From Gemmatimonadota bacterium (GTDB lineage Bacteria; Gemmatimonadota; Gemmatimonadetes; Gemmatimonadales; Gemmatimonadaceae), in NCBI GenBank assembly GCA_028287225.1, contig JAQBPZ010000185.1, forward strand, positions 1 to 16,219: a DNA stretch of 16,219 nucleotides. Reading direction: 5' to 3'. Below, one piece after another: positions 1-6,749 of the stretch. The notes beneath the pieces were generated by a model. It was given only the letters and a program-made list of their open reading frames with translations, searched no databases and was not told the DNA's origin. The position numbers and the translations under genes are program-made. Positions within the stretch are counted from its first letter, which is position 1, and every line of letters begins with the position of its first letter.

Positions 1-151
1 CGAAGCGCAGCGCCTTGCCGGCCAGGGAGAAGTAGGCCTGGGCGGTCTGCGCGCGCTCCTTCAGTCCCTTCGAGAGTCGGTCGGAAAGAGCGGGCAAACG
101 GGGGAGGGGCTGGAGAATGGCAAGGGCCGAGGCATCGAGAGGGCAAGGCAT
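1..151 (-). CDS. N-terminal fragment of an unrecognised protein (cut by window edge)
   Basis: This is an open minus-strand frame of 50 codons, from an ATG at 151 to the window edge with no stop. It begins MPCPLDASALAILQPLPRLP and continues with a basic, partly helical stretch (residues 22-50, with KGLKERAQTAQAYFSLAGK). It starts 16 nt after the stop of the glycosyltransferase upstream on the same strand, so it is probably the next gene of the left arm. There is no clear Shine-Dalgarno sequence before the ATG, and no alternative in-frame start lies in the short gap. No domain can be recognised from the fragment. Context suggests a polysaccharide gene, but I assign no function. Confidence 0.5.
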   Translation of the reverse strand, partial: MPCPLDASALAILQPLPRLPALSDRLSKGLKERAQTAQAYFSLAGKALRF

Positions 152-167
152 GTGCCGGACGGGACTG

Positions 168-1406
168 TCAGGCCATCGCGATGTCCGATCCCGCGCGGCT
201 CACGACCGACTCGAGGAGGACGCGGAGCTTCTGGTACAGGTGCTCACGGTCGAACTCCCCCCGCGCCAGTGCTGCGGCGCGAACGGGCACCCCCGCCAGC
301 CAGTCGTCGTTCTGGAGCGCCGCCACGAGCCGGTGCGCGGTGCCCTCGTCATCCGTGGGGTCCAGCGTCAGGCCGATCCCGACGCGCTCGGCGAGACGCG
401 CCTGCCATCCATCGAAGTTGCTCGCGATGGGCTTTCCGGCCGCGAGGGCGTCGAAGAACTTGTTCTGGACGGTATCCTTCCAGAGCACACGCGGACCCGT
501 GAACAGGGACACGAACAGGTTCGCGGCATGCAGCCAGGGCACGATCTGCCGCTTGGGCATCGCGTCGAACAGGAAGAAGCTCGTGTCGAGCAATCCTGCC
601 TCGGCCGCCCGCTGGCGTACCTTGGGCACGTCGCGGCCTTCCCCGATGACCACGAACCGTATCTCGGGATCGATGGCCCGTACGCGAGCCGCCAGGCGCA
701 CGAGGTAGTCCACGCCGTTCACCTGGCCGACGGTGCCGGCAAAGAGGACGAGCTTCCGGTGCCCCAGCCAGGGGTAGTCGCGGCGCGGTGCGCTCTCGCC
801 GGACGCAGTCGCGAGCAGCTCCAGGTCGCAACCATTGCTGATCACCGACACCTTCTCCGCCGGGATGCCCTTCGCGACGATGTCGTCCTTGAAGCCGGGC
901 GCCAGCGCGATCACGCGCCGCGCCCGGTGGTACGTGATCAGCTCGAGCCGGCGCGCGAGCCACACCAGCAGCGGGTTGCGCAGTGCCCCGATGGCGATGG
1001 GGACATCGGGCCACATGTCGCGCACCTCGAAGACGAATGGCACACGCTTCCAGGCGGACACCACCAGGGCGGGGATAGCGATCGTGAGCGGCGTGCTGGT
1101 CGCGAGGATCACGTCGCCGCGCAGCGCGGCGGCACGGCCGATGGATGCGAACGCAAAAGTGAGAAAGGCTCGCATGCGGGCCAAGAAGCCCATGTCGTTC
1201 CGGTACGGGACGCGTGCCCAGTGGACGTGGATGCCCGCCTCATGCGTCTCCCGCCACCGGGGCCCGTTTCCGGCCGGCTCGCGATCCGTGGTGACCATGT
1301 GGACCTCGTGCCCGTCGCGCACCAGCCGCCGCGCCATCTCGTACGAGCGGGTGCCGCCGGCCATGTCGGGAGTGAGGAAATACTGATGCAGGTACACGAC
1401 GCGCAT
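168..1406 (-). CDS. Family-4 (GT-B) glycosyltransferase, WbuB-like
   Basis: This 412-residue protein probably transfers a sugar from a nucleotide donor to a lipid-linked oligosaccharide on the cytoplasmic face of the inner membrane. It starts MRVVYLHQYFLTPDMAGGTR, the usual opening of WbuB-type transferases with a glycine-rich acceptor-side loop (residues 17-20). Family-typical features follow: FEVRDMWPD (126-134), the Rossmann strand LVLFAGTVG (219-227) opening the donor domain, VVIGEG (252-257) and NKFFDALAAGKPI (315-327). WbuB relatives transfer N-acetylfucosamine-type sugars, but donor identity cannot be read here. The start at 1406 is preferred over an in-frame ATG at 1454, because it gives the family N-terminus, has GGAG about 10 nt upstream, and avoids overlapping the amidotransferase gene. 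The gap to that gene is 25 nt, which suggests co-transcription. Confidence 0.9.
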   Translation of the reverse strand: MRVVYLHQYFLTPDMAGGTRSYEMARRLVRDGHEVHMVTTDREPAGNGPRWRETHEAGIHVHWARVPYRNDMGFLARMRAFLTFAFASIGRAAALRGDVILATSTPLTIAIPALVVSAWKRVPFVFEVRDMWPDVPIAIGALRNPLLVWLARRLELITYHRARRVIALAPGFKDDIVAKGIPAEKVSVISNGCDLELLATASGESAPRRDYPWLGHRKLVLFAGTVGQVNGVDYLVRLAARVRAIDPEIRFVVIGEGRDVPKVRQRAAEAGLLDTSFFLFDAMPKRQIVPWLHAANLFVSLFTGPRVLWKDTVQNKFFDALAAGKPIASNFDGWQARLAERVGIGLTLDPTDDEGTAHRLVAALQNDDWLAGVPVRAAALARGEFDREHLYQKLRVLLESVVSRAGSDIAMA

Positions 1407-1431
1407 GAGGCGGCTCCGCCAGCGGATGAGG

Positions 1432-3291
1432 CTAGACCTCGATGAAATCGGCAAACCGCCGAAGGAAGAGCTCGAAGGTGTACGCCCGGAAGAAGTGCCG
1501 TCCGTTCAGGTAGCCGCCGCCCGCGCGATAGCGCCCGTAGGCAGAGCGAAGCCGGTCCGCATCCACGAAGCCCAGGCGCTCCATGAGGAGGTCGGAGCGG
1601 AACAGCGCGTCCACCGGCTCGCTGAACGCGCCGCGCATCCACTGCTCCACCGGGACGTTGAAACCCTTCTTGTCCTTCCGGTAGCGAATCTCGTCGGGCA
1701 CGAGGCCCGCGATCGCCTTGCGGAAGATCGACTTCGTCCACCCGCCCTCGAATTTCTCGGAGGCAGGAACGCGGGCGAGAAGCTCCACGAGTCGATAGTC
1801 GAGGAACGGGACGCGCATCTCGATCGAGCGACTCATCGAGAGCCGGTCTTCAACATGCAGCAGCACGGGAATCGAGGTCCGGGTGAGGTCGATCCACTCC
1901 CGATGGGCATAGGAGCCCTGCAGCCCGAGCTGCACCGTGTCGGTGTCGCGATGGGCTGCCGCGATGAAGGTATCGGTGGAGAGCCGACGGCTGCCGACGT
2001 AGCGCATCGCCTCGCTCACGCTGAACTCGCGCAGCGTGTTGCTGTTCCTCGAGAACTGCGTGAGGGTGCGCGCGACCGCTCCGAACCGGCCGGCCCGCGC
2101 CAGCTCCTGGAGGTGGAACCACAGGAACTTGTTGTAGCCGCCGAGCTGCTCGTCGGCGCCCTGTCCGGTGAGCAGCACCTTGATCCCGAGGTCCGCGGCG
2201 CGGCCCATCAGTCCCATGTGGGCCAGCCACGACACCGCGGCCAGGGGCTGGTCGTTGTGCCAGCAGCAGTCGGGCACCCGATCGAGCAGCGCCTGTGGAT
2301 CGTCGGACACGTTGAGCTTGTGCGTCGCAACGCCGGCGTGTCTCGACATGATGTCGATGAAGGGTTCCTCGGTGCTCGCCGGGTCGTCGCTCACCACGCT
2401 CAGCACCGTGACGTTGTCGAGCATGCCCATCGCCCCGATGGCACCCACGATGGCCGAGCTGTCGATGCCGCCGGAGAGGAGCACGCCGAGCGGCACGTCG
2501 CTGCGCAGGCGCAGGCGGACGCTGTCGACGAAGAGCTCGCGAATCGCCGCGGGGGACACCGCGCCGGGCTCGGGCGGATGCGCCAGCTCCACGGGGTGAC
2601 GCCAGAACCGGATCGTGTCCTCCCCGATGCGCGGCGACGAATCCAGCTGCAGCCGCTGCCAGCTCGCGGCCGGAAACTGGAGGATGCCCTCGAAGAACGT
2701 CTCGTTGGAGGTGTCCAGGAGCCCGCGCGTGAGGAACGGGATGGCCACGCGGGGATTGATCGCGAAGCGGCGCCCCGCGGCTGCCAGGATCGCCTTCACC
2801 TCGGAGGCGAGGTAGAACGCGTCGCCATCCTGGAAGTAGTACAGGGGCTTCTTCCCGAAACGGTCACGCGAAATGAGCAGCGTGCCTTCCCAGGTGTCGT
2901 GCAGGACGAGCGACCACATGCCGTTGAACTTCTCGAACGCCGCCGGCCCCCAGCGCAGCAGGCTGGCCAGCACCACGGCGGTGTCCCCGGTGGAGTGCTC
3001 CTCGAGGTCACCGGGCTCGAGCTGCTGGGCGATCTCCTTGTAGTTGTAGACCTCCCCGTTGTAGATCAGCACGTACCTGCCGTCGGCGCTGCGCATCGGC
3101 TGTGCGGCGCAGTCGGTCAGGTCGATGATCGACAGTCGGTTGTGTCCCACTGCCAGCACCTGGGCGCCGTGACCGCCCAGGTACACGCCGTTGCTGTCGG
3201 GCCCGCGATGATCCATCGTGGCCACCATTCGCGCGATGGTGCCCGACGGGTCGTCAGCGGTGGGAACGCAGCAGAGGGAGATTCCGCACAT
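1432..3291 (-). CDS. asnB: Asparagine synthetase (glutamine-hydrolysing) family amidotransferase
   Basis: The 619-residue protein has both domains of AsnB-type enzymes. The N-terminal class II glutaminase has the nucleophile Cys2 right after the start Met (MCGIS), RGPDS (29-33) and YNGE (77-80). The C-terminal ATP-pyrophosphatase synthetase domain has LSGGIDSS (272-279) and LLTGQGADEQLGGY (373-386). The family activates a carboxylate with ATP and amidates it with glutamine-derived ammonia. In surface-polysaccharide clusters such enzymes (for example WbpS of Pseudomonas aeruginosa O6) are tied to amidation of uronic acids, and I infer that role; plain asparagine synthesis remains possible. The start at 3291 is fixed by Cys2, so an upstream ATG at 3360 is rejected. 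No Shine-Dalgarno is visible. A hairpin and a -10-like box lie upstream, so the gene may have its own promoter. Confidence 0.93.
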   Translation of the reverse strand: MCGISLCCVPTADDPSGTIARMVATMDHRGPDSNGVYLGGHGAQVLAVGHNRLSIIDLTDCAAQPMRSADGRYVLIYNGEVYNYKEIAQQLEPGDLEEHSTGDTAVVLASLLRWGPAAFEKFNGMWSLVLHDTWEGTLLISRDRFGKKPLYYFQDGDAFYLASEVKAILAAAGRRFAINPRVAIPFLTRGLLDTSNETFFEGILQFPAASWQRLQLDSSPRIGEDTIRFWRHPVELAHPPEPGAVSPAAIRELFVDSVRLRLRSDVPLGVLLSGGIDSSAIVGAIGAMGMLDNVTVLSVVSDDPASTEEPFIDIMSRHAGVATHKLNVSDDPQALLDRVPDCCWHNDQPLAAVSWLAHMGLMGRAADLGIKVLLTGQGADEQLGGYNKFLWFHLQELARAGRFGAVARTLTQFSRNSNTLREFSVSEAMRYVGSRRLSTDTFIAAAHRDTDTVQLGLQGSYAHREWIDLTRTSIPVLLHVEDRLSMSRSIEMRVPFLDYRLVELLARVPASEKFEGGWTKSIFRKAIAGLVPDEIRYRKDKKGFNVPVEQWMRGAFSEPVDALFRSDLLMERLGFVDADRLRSAYGRYRAGGGYLNGRHFFRAYTFELFLRRFADFIEV

Positions 3292-3361
3292 AGGGAGCAG
3301 GAGATGAGCACCGGGTCGCCCGGCCACGGCGCCGCCTGACGCCGGCCTCGACCATCCCATG

Positions 3362-3367
3362 AAGATA
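3362..3367 (-). promoter_or_regulatory. Candidate -10 box upstream of the asnB-type gene
   Basis: The minus strand reads TATCTT here, a 4/6 match to the sigma-70 -10 consensus. It lies about 70 nt before the asnB-type start and just downstream of a strong hairpin. No convincing -35 element was found in the GC-rich DNA before it, so the call rests on position and composition only. Confidence 0.3.
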
Positions 3368-3380
3368 GCGCACCGCGCGT

Positions 3381-3405
3381 CCCGGGGCCGTCCTCGGCCA
3401 CCGGG
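3381..3405 (-). terminator. GC-rich hairpin, possible terminator after the KAS III gene
   Basis: CCCGG and GGCCG form the left arm, TCCT the loop, and CGGCC and CCGGG the right arm. That is 10 GC base pairs with a single-nucleotide bulge at 3400. The hairpin starts 10 nt after the stop of the left-arm KAS III gene. No U-run follows on the minus strand, so it is not a classical intrinsic terminator. It could still pause or end transcription, or protect the 3' end of the mRNA. Confidence 0.4.
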
Positions 3406-3414
3406 AGCGCGACG

Positions 3415-4470
3415 TCAGACCATCCGCACGGTGTCCCAGTCGAGCACGCAGGCTCCCCACGAGTATCCGACACCGAAGCCCACGCACATCACGCGATGGC
3501 CAGGCTGGAAGTCGCCGCCGGCATGATGCAGGGTGAGGGGGATGGTATTGCTCACCGTGTTGCCCACCGTCTCCAGGTACATGGGCGCACGTTCGGCGGG
3601 AATGTGCAGCTTGGTCCGCAGGTGCGTGTTCATGAAGGCGTTGGCCTGATGGAAGACGAACCAGCGCACGTCGTCCGCGCTGAGCCGGGCACGTGCGAGC
3701 GTGGCGCTCACGAGCTCGGGAATGCGCTTCAGCGTGAACAGGAAGAGCTCCTGCCCGTCCATGTACAGGTGCTCGAGGGTCCGCGTCATCCCGTGCTCGT
3801 CGGTCGTCTCGGCCTTCGTGGCCGCGCACGACGGCTGGCGTCCTCCGCCGGCCGGCACCATCAGGTGGCGCGCGCCGCTGCCGTCGGTGCCGAGCACCGT
3901 GGCGCCGATGCGGGCCCCACCCGGCTCCCCCGTGATCAGGCTGGCCGTCGCGGCGTCCCCGAACAGCACGCGCACCGACCGGTCCCGCGGGTGGATGAGC
4001 TTCGAGTACGTCTCGGCCGTGATCAGGAGGACACTCCGCGCCTGGCCGGACACGATCAGTGCCTGGGCGAGGTTGAGGCCGTAGACGTATCCCGAGCAGC
4101 CCTGGTTGAAGTCGAGCGCGCCGCAATCCGTCGACAGACCCAGGCGATCCTGGAGCAGGCACGCCGTGGTCGGCAGGACGTAGTCGGGGCTCTGGCTGCA
4201 GAAGAGGAGGTAGTCGACCGTGGCACGCGCCTCGGGCATGGCCTCGAACAGTCGCGACGCCGCCTGGAAGCCCAGGTCGGACGCGGTCTCGTCGGGTCCG
4301 GCGATGTGCCGGGCCGCGATGCCCGTCTTCCCGCCGATGCGTGACAGGTCCCAGTCGGGGTTCTCGGCCTGGAGGTCCGCGTTGGTGACGATCGCCTCGG
4401 GCAGCGCGCGCGCGATGGCGGTGAGGTACGCGCTAGCGGGGACGCGGTCACCGCCCTCGTGCGGGGTCAT
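3415..4470 (-). CDS. 3-oxoacyl-ACP synthase III (KAS III / FabH-like), left-arm copy
   Basis: This 351-residue thiolase-fold enzyme probably starts an acyl chain by condensing an acyl-CoA primer with malonyl-ACP. The triad is complete: Cys125 in NQGCSGYVYGL, His274 in FHQANAF and Asn304 in GNT. KTGIAARHIAG (48-58) corresponds to the RTGI-type segment of FabH. The intact Asn favours true condensation over the pure acyl-transfer seen in some Cys-His-Asp relatives (CerJ type). The start at 4470 overlaps the ACP stop by one base (TGATG), implying translational coupling, so this enzyme most likely works on that ACP. An in-frame start at 4596 would run through the ACP gene and is rejected. It resembles the right-arm KAS III over its whole length (shared YMDG, FTLKR and FHQANAF segments), so the two are paralogues with probably different primers or roles. 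Confidence 0.92.
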   Translation of the reverse strand: MTPHEGGDRVPASAYLTAIARALPEAIVTNADLQAENPDWDLSRIGGKTGIAARHIAGPDETASDLGFQAASRLFEAMPEARATVDYLLFCSQSPDYVLPTTACLLQDRLGLSTDCGALDFNQGCSGYVYGLNLAQALIVSGQARSVLLITAETYSKLIHPRDRSVRVLFGDAATASLITGEPGGARIGATVLGTDGSGARHLMVPAGGGRQPSCAATKAETTDEHGMTRTLEHLYMDGQELFLFTLKRIPELVSATLARARLSADDVRWFVFHQANAFMNTHLRTKLHIPAERAPMYLETVGNTVSNTIPLTLHHAGGDFQPGHRVMCVGFGVGYSWGACVLDWDTVRMV

Positions 4471-4706
4471 CAGGCCGCGAGGGCCTTCGACTCGAGCCAG
4501 GCGAGCACGTCGCCGACCGTGGAGAACGACTTGATCTCCTTGGCCGAGAGCTGCGTGTTCAGCTTCTCGTCGACGAGCGACATCAGGGTCAGCCACGTGA
4601 GGGAGGACCAGTCCTCGATGTCGCTGATGCGCATCTCGGGGGCAAGCGCCGAGGGGTCCAGCTCGACGGCTTCGGCAACGAGCGCGAGCGCTTCGGTATG
4701 TGTCAT
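4470..4706 (-). CDS. Acyl carrier protein
   Basis: This small acidic helical protein of 78 residues has the size of a stand-alone ACP. The probable phosphopantetheine attachment site is Ser35 in DWSSLTWL (32-39). The usual Asp before that Ser (DSL) is replaced by Ser34, as can happen in specialised carrier proteins. Helix II continues as LMSLVDEKL (41-49), the usual partner-recognition surface. It is coupled by TGATG to a KAS III gene and lies directly opposite an acyltransferase, oxygenase, KAS III and reductase gene set, so it is probably a pathway-specific carrier rather than the fatty-acid-synthesis ACP. It is the first gene of the left arm; its ATG at 4706 lacks a strong Shine-Dalgarno. 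Confidence 0.88.
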   Translation of the reverse strand: MTHTEALALVAEAVELDPSALAPEMRISDIEDWSSLTWLTLMSLVDEKLNTQLSAKEIKSFSTVGDVLAWLESKALAA

Positions 4707-4779
4707 GGTATCGGGAATCCGCGGTGCATGAAGAGCGTGCCTGCCGGCCGCATGAAGGTCATCTGGCCGGTCGGACAGC

Positions 4780-4812
4780 GAAAACTAACGACTTCATCGA
4801 GCCTTGTGCCAA
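4780..4812 (-). promoter_or_regulatory. Candidate promoter for the left arm (ACP operon)
   Basis: On the minus strand TTGGCA (4812-4807) is followed 19 nt later by TAGTTT (4787-4782). The latter extends to TAGTTTTC, which resembles the TAnnTTTG box of FCB-group bacteria. This sits in one of the few AT-containing patches of the divergent spacer. A start about 70 nt before the ACP ATG would follow. Prediction from motif and position only. Confidence 0.35.
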
Positions 4813-4847
4813 GGTCGTACCACGGCCGGCCCAGCGAGGTCCACTGG

Positions 4848-4875
4848 TTGAGAAATGGGGAACCTCATGTAACTT
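4848..4875 (+). promoter_or_regulatory. Candidate promoter for the right arm
   Basis: TTGAGA (4848-4853; 5/6 match to the -35 consensus) is followed by a 16-nt spacer and TAACTT (4870-4875; 3/6 match to -10, and also TAnnTT). The expected start near 4882 lies just before a large inverted repeat and about 90 nt before the GTG of the acyltransferase gene. Confidence 0.35.
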
Positions 4876-4887
4876 CCCAGCTTACGT

Positions 4888-4943
4888 GCCCGGGACCCCG
4901 TGGCGCCGCCCGCCGGTTGCGGGCGCCGGCCAGGGTCCCGGGC
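4888..4943 (+). promoter_or_regulatory. Large near-perfect hairpin in the right-arm leader
   Basis: GCCCGGGACCC (4888-4898) is the exact reverse complement of GGGTCCCGGGC (4933-4943), giving 11 outer pairs. After a 2-nt bulge (4899-4900), 4901-4913 pairs with 4919-4932 with one mismatch (4906/4926) and one bulged G (4929), giving 12 more pairs. The loop is CGGTT (4914-4918). The element lies between a candidate promoter and the strong ribosome binding site of the first gene. It has no U-run. It could be an attenuator, an mRNA-stability element, a protein-binding site or a transcriptional insulator between the two arms. Confidence 0.6.
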
Positions 4944-4971
4944 GGGCTGGACAGGCGAGGGGGGAGATCGC

Positions 4972-5607
4972 GTGCGTCGAAAGCTCGTACTGCTGGGCGG
5001 TGGGGACTTCGCGAAGGAGCTCGAGTGGATCGCGTCGCTCATTCCGGACGACTCGCGAGACTGGGAGCTGGGCGGCTACCTCGATGACGACGAGGCCACC
5101 GCGCGGCGGCCGGGCCTCGGGCTGCCATACCTCGGCCCGATTCGCGGCCACCGGCCTGAGCCGGGCCTGGTCTACTGCCCGGCGATCGGCAGCCCCCGTA
5201 CGAAGCTGACCGTCTGCGAGGCCGTGCGGGCACTCGGGGGAGAGTTCGTGAACATTCTGCACCCCTCCGCCGTGGTCGGCCCACGCTCCCGCGTGGGATC
5301 CGGGGTGGTGATGGCGCAATACGTGACCGTCAGCGTCGACGTGACCATCGGCGACTTCGTGGCCATGAACTTCAATTGCACCACCGGGCACGACGCGGTC
5401 GTCGAGGACGGATGCACCATCAGCTCGTACTGCGACGTGACGGGTCACGTGCACCTCGAGCGCGGCGTCTTCCTCGGCAGCCATGCCTCCGTGCTGCCCG
5501 GCAAGCGGGTGGGCGCGTTCGCGACGGTCGGCGCCGGGAGCGCGGTGATGCGGAACGTCGCGACCGAGCGCACCGTCGTCGGCGTGCCCGCCAAGGTCAT
5601 GCTCTAA
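4972..5607 (+). CDS. NeuD/PglD-like sugar O/N-acyltransferase (left-handed beta-helix)
   Basis: This 211-residue protein has the two-part layout of the NeuD/PglD/PerB family. An N-terminal Rossmann-like domain starts RRKLVLLGGGDFAKE (2-16) and would bind the nucleotide sugar. The hexapeptide-repeat beta-helix runs from about residue 95 to the end (HPSAVVGPRSRVGSG, VTIGDFV, ending VVGVPAKVML). The probable catalytic base is His140 in TGHDAVVED, matching the His-Asp pair of PglD. Known members use acetyl-CoA; some relatives in acyl-sugar pathways are thought to use other acyl donors. Being next to ACP, KAS III and reductase genes, this one may transfer a longer acyl group (inference). The GTG start at 4972 is chosen because GGGGGAG lies about 5 nt upstream and the protein begins at the family N-terminus. 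It is the first gene of the right arm. Confidence 0.88.
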   Translation: MRRKLVLLGGGDFAKELEWIASLIPDDSRDWELGGYLDDDEATARRPGLGLPYLGPIRGHRPEPGLVYCPAIGSPRTKLTVCEAVRALGGEFVNILHPSAVVGPRSRVGSGVVMAQYVTVSVDVTIGDFVAMNFNCTTGHDAVVEDGCTISSYCDVTGHVHLERGVFLGSHASVLPGKRVGAFATVGAGSAVMRNVATERTVVGVPAKVML

Positions 5608-5624
5608 CGTCATCCGGGTCAGCA

Positions 5625-6749
5625 ATGCAACCGATTCCAGCGCGGTACTACCACAACGAGGCGGTGTTCGAGCAGGAGCGCGCGGCGATCTTCCACACGC
5701 AGTGGCAGTTCGTGGGAATGACGCACGACCTGGAGCGGCACAATGACTACGTGTGCGTGGACGTGGGCGCGTATTCGGTGATCGTGCAGAACTTCAACGG
5801 GGAGCTGCGCGCGTTCCTCAACGTGTGCTCCCATCGCTTCAGCCAGATCCGCCACGACGCGTCCGGCAACGGGCCGTTGCGCTGCCCCTATCATGGATGG
5901 GCGTACAACGGCGAGGGAGTGCCCACCGGCATTCCGAGCCGCCCCTACTTCAAGGACCTCAAGTCCAAGATCCCCGACCTCGGACTGCGCCGGTTCCAGG
6001 TCGCGACCTGCGGGAAGTTCACATTCGTGCGGATTGCCGACGCGGGACCCACGCTCGAACAGGAGCTGGGCCCGGTCGCCGAGACCCTCGTGGCAATGTC
6101 GGCTGGGCTCGACGTGCGCATCGATCGCACCGAGTGGAACATCGAGGCGAACTGGAAGGTCGTCGTGGAAAACACGCTCGAGGCGTATCACGTGGGCTTC
6201 GTGCATCCCACGACCTTCAAGCCGATGGGACTCACGGGACTCGACTTCCGCTTCGATGGGCCCCACTCCGCCTATCTCGGACACGTGGACGACGAGCAGA
6301 ACATGCAGGTCCAGAAGCTGCGCGCGAACTTCGCGCAGCGCCGCTTCCAGCCGGACGGGTACTTTCACCAGTTCGTGTTTCCAAACTTCCTGACGTCCAC
6401 ATCGCACGGCATCGTCTCGAGCGTGCAGTACCACCACGCCGTGGCGCCGGGGCGCACCCGCATGGTGAGTCAGCTCTTCCACGCGGCGCCCGCCGAGGAC
6501 TCGCGACTGCGTCCGGCGATGCTCGAGGTGCTCTATGACAGCGCCCGGGTGTTCAACGTGACCACCCTCCAAGAGGACCAGGTCATCTGCGAAGGCGTCC
6601 AGCGCGGGCTGCGGCAGACGAGTCGCGCCGGGTTGCTGAGTGACGAGGAGGAGCGGCTCGTCGCCTTCCGCGACGCATACATGGCGGCGCTCGGTGCGAC
6701 GCCCGCGCCAGCTGCGGGACGCGAGATTCCTGTTCCAATGGAGCGATAG
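5625..6749 (+). CDS. Rieske-type non-haem iron oxygenase, alpha subunit
   Basis: This 374-residue protein is a predicted oxygenase. The N-terminal Rieske [2Fe-2S] site is complete (Cys68-x-His70, 16 residues, Cys87-x2-His90, in CSH and CPYHGW). The C-terminal catalytic domain has NTLEAYHVGFVHP (183-195) with iron ligands His189 and His194; Asp318 in LQEDQVICEG is the probable third ligand. The residue linking the two metal sites is Glu186 rather than the Asp of aromatic-ring dioxygenases; Glu is typical of carnitine and choline oxygenases, so an aliphatic substrate is more likely than a ring. I infer hydroxylation or desaturation of the acyl group or a sugar. No ferredoxin or reductase is in the window, so electrons must come from elsewhere. 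The ATG at 5625 is 17 nt after the acyltransferase stop, and the next gene follows with no gap. Confidence 0.9.
   Translation: MQPIPARYYHNEAVFEQERAAIFHTQWQFVGMTHDLERHNDYVCVDVGAYSVIVQNFNGELRAFLNVCSHRFSQIRHDASGNGPLRCPYHGWAYNGEGVPTGIPSRPYFKDLKSKIPDLGLRRFQVATCGKFTFVRIADAGPTLEQELGPVAETLVAMSAGLDVRIDRTEWNIEANWKVVVENTLEAYHVGFVHPTTFKPMGLTGLDFRFDGPHSAYLGHVDDEQNMQVQKLRANFAQRRFQPDGYFHQFVFPNFLTSTSHGIVSSVQYHHAVAPGRTRMVSQLFHAAPAEDSRLRPAMLEVLYDSARVFNVTTLQEDQVICEGVQRGLRQTSRAGLLSDEEERLVAFRDAYMAALGATPAPAAGREIPVPMER

Noticed and set aside
117..1445. Long plus-strand frame (442 codons) opposite the left glycosyltransferase gene
   Set aside because: It is antisense to a clear GT4 gene, has no recognisable domain, and its composition (many Arg, His, Asp, Glu) is that of a mirror frame of GC-rich coding DNA.
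1405..3339. 644-codon plus-strand frame
   Set aside because: Antisense to the asnB-type gene, which has all family motifs; the plus frame has none.
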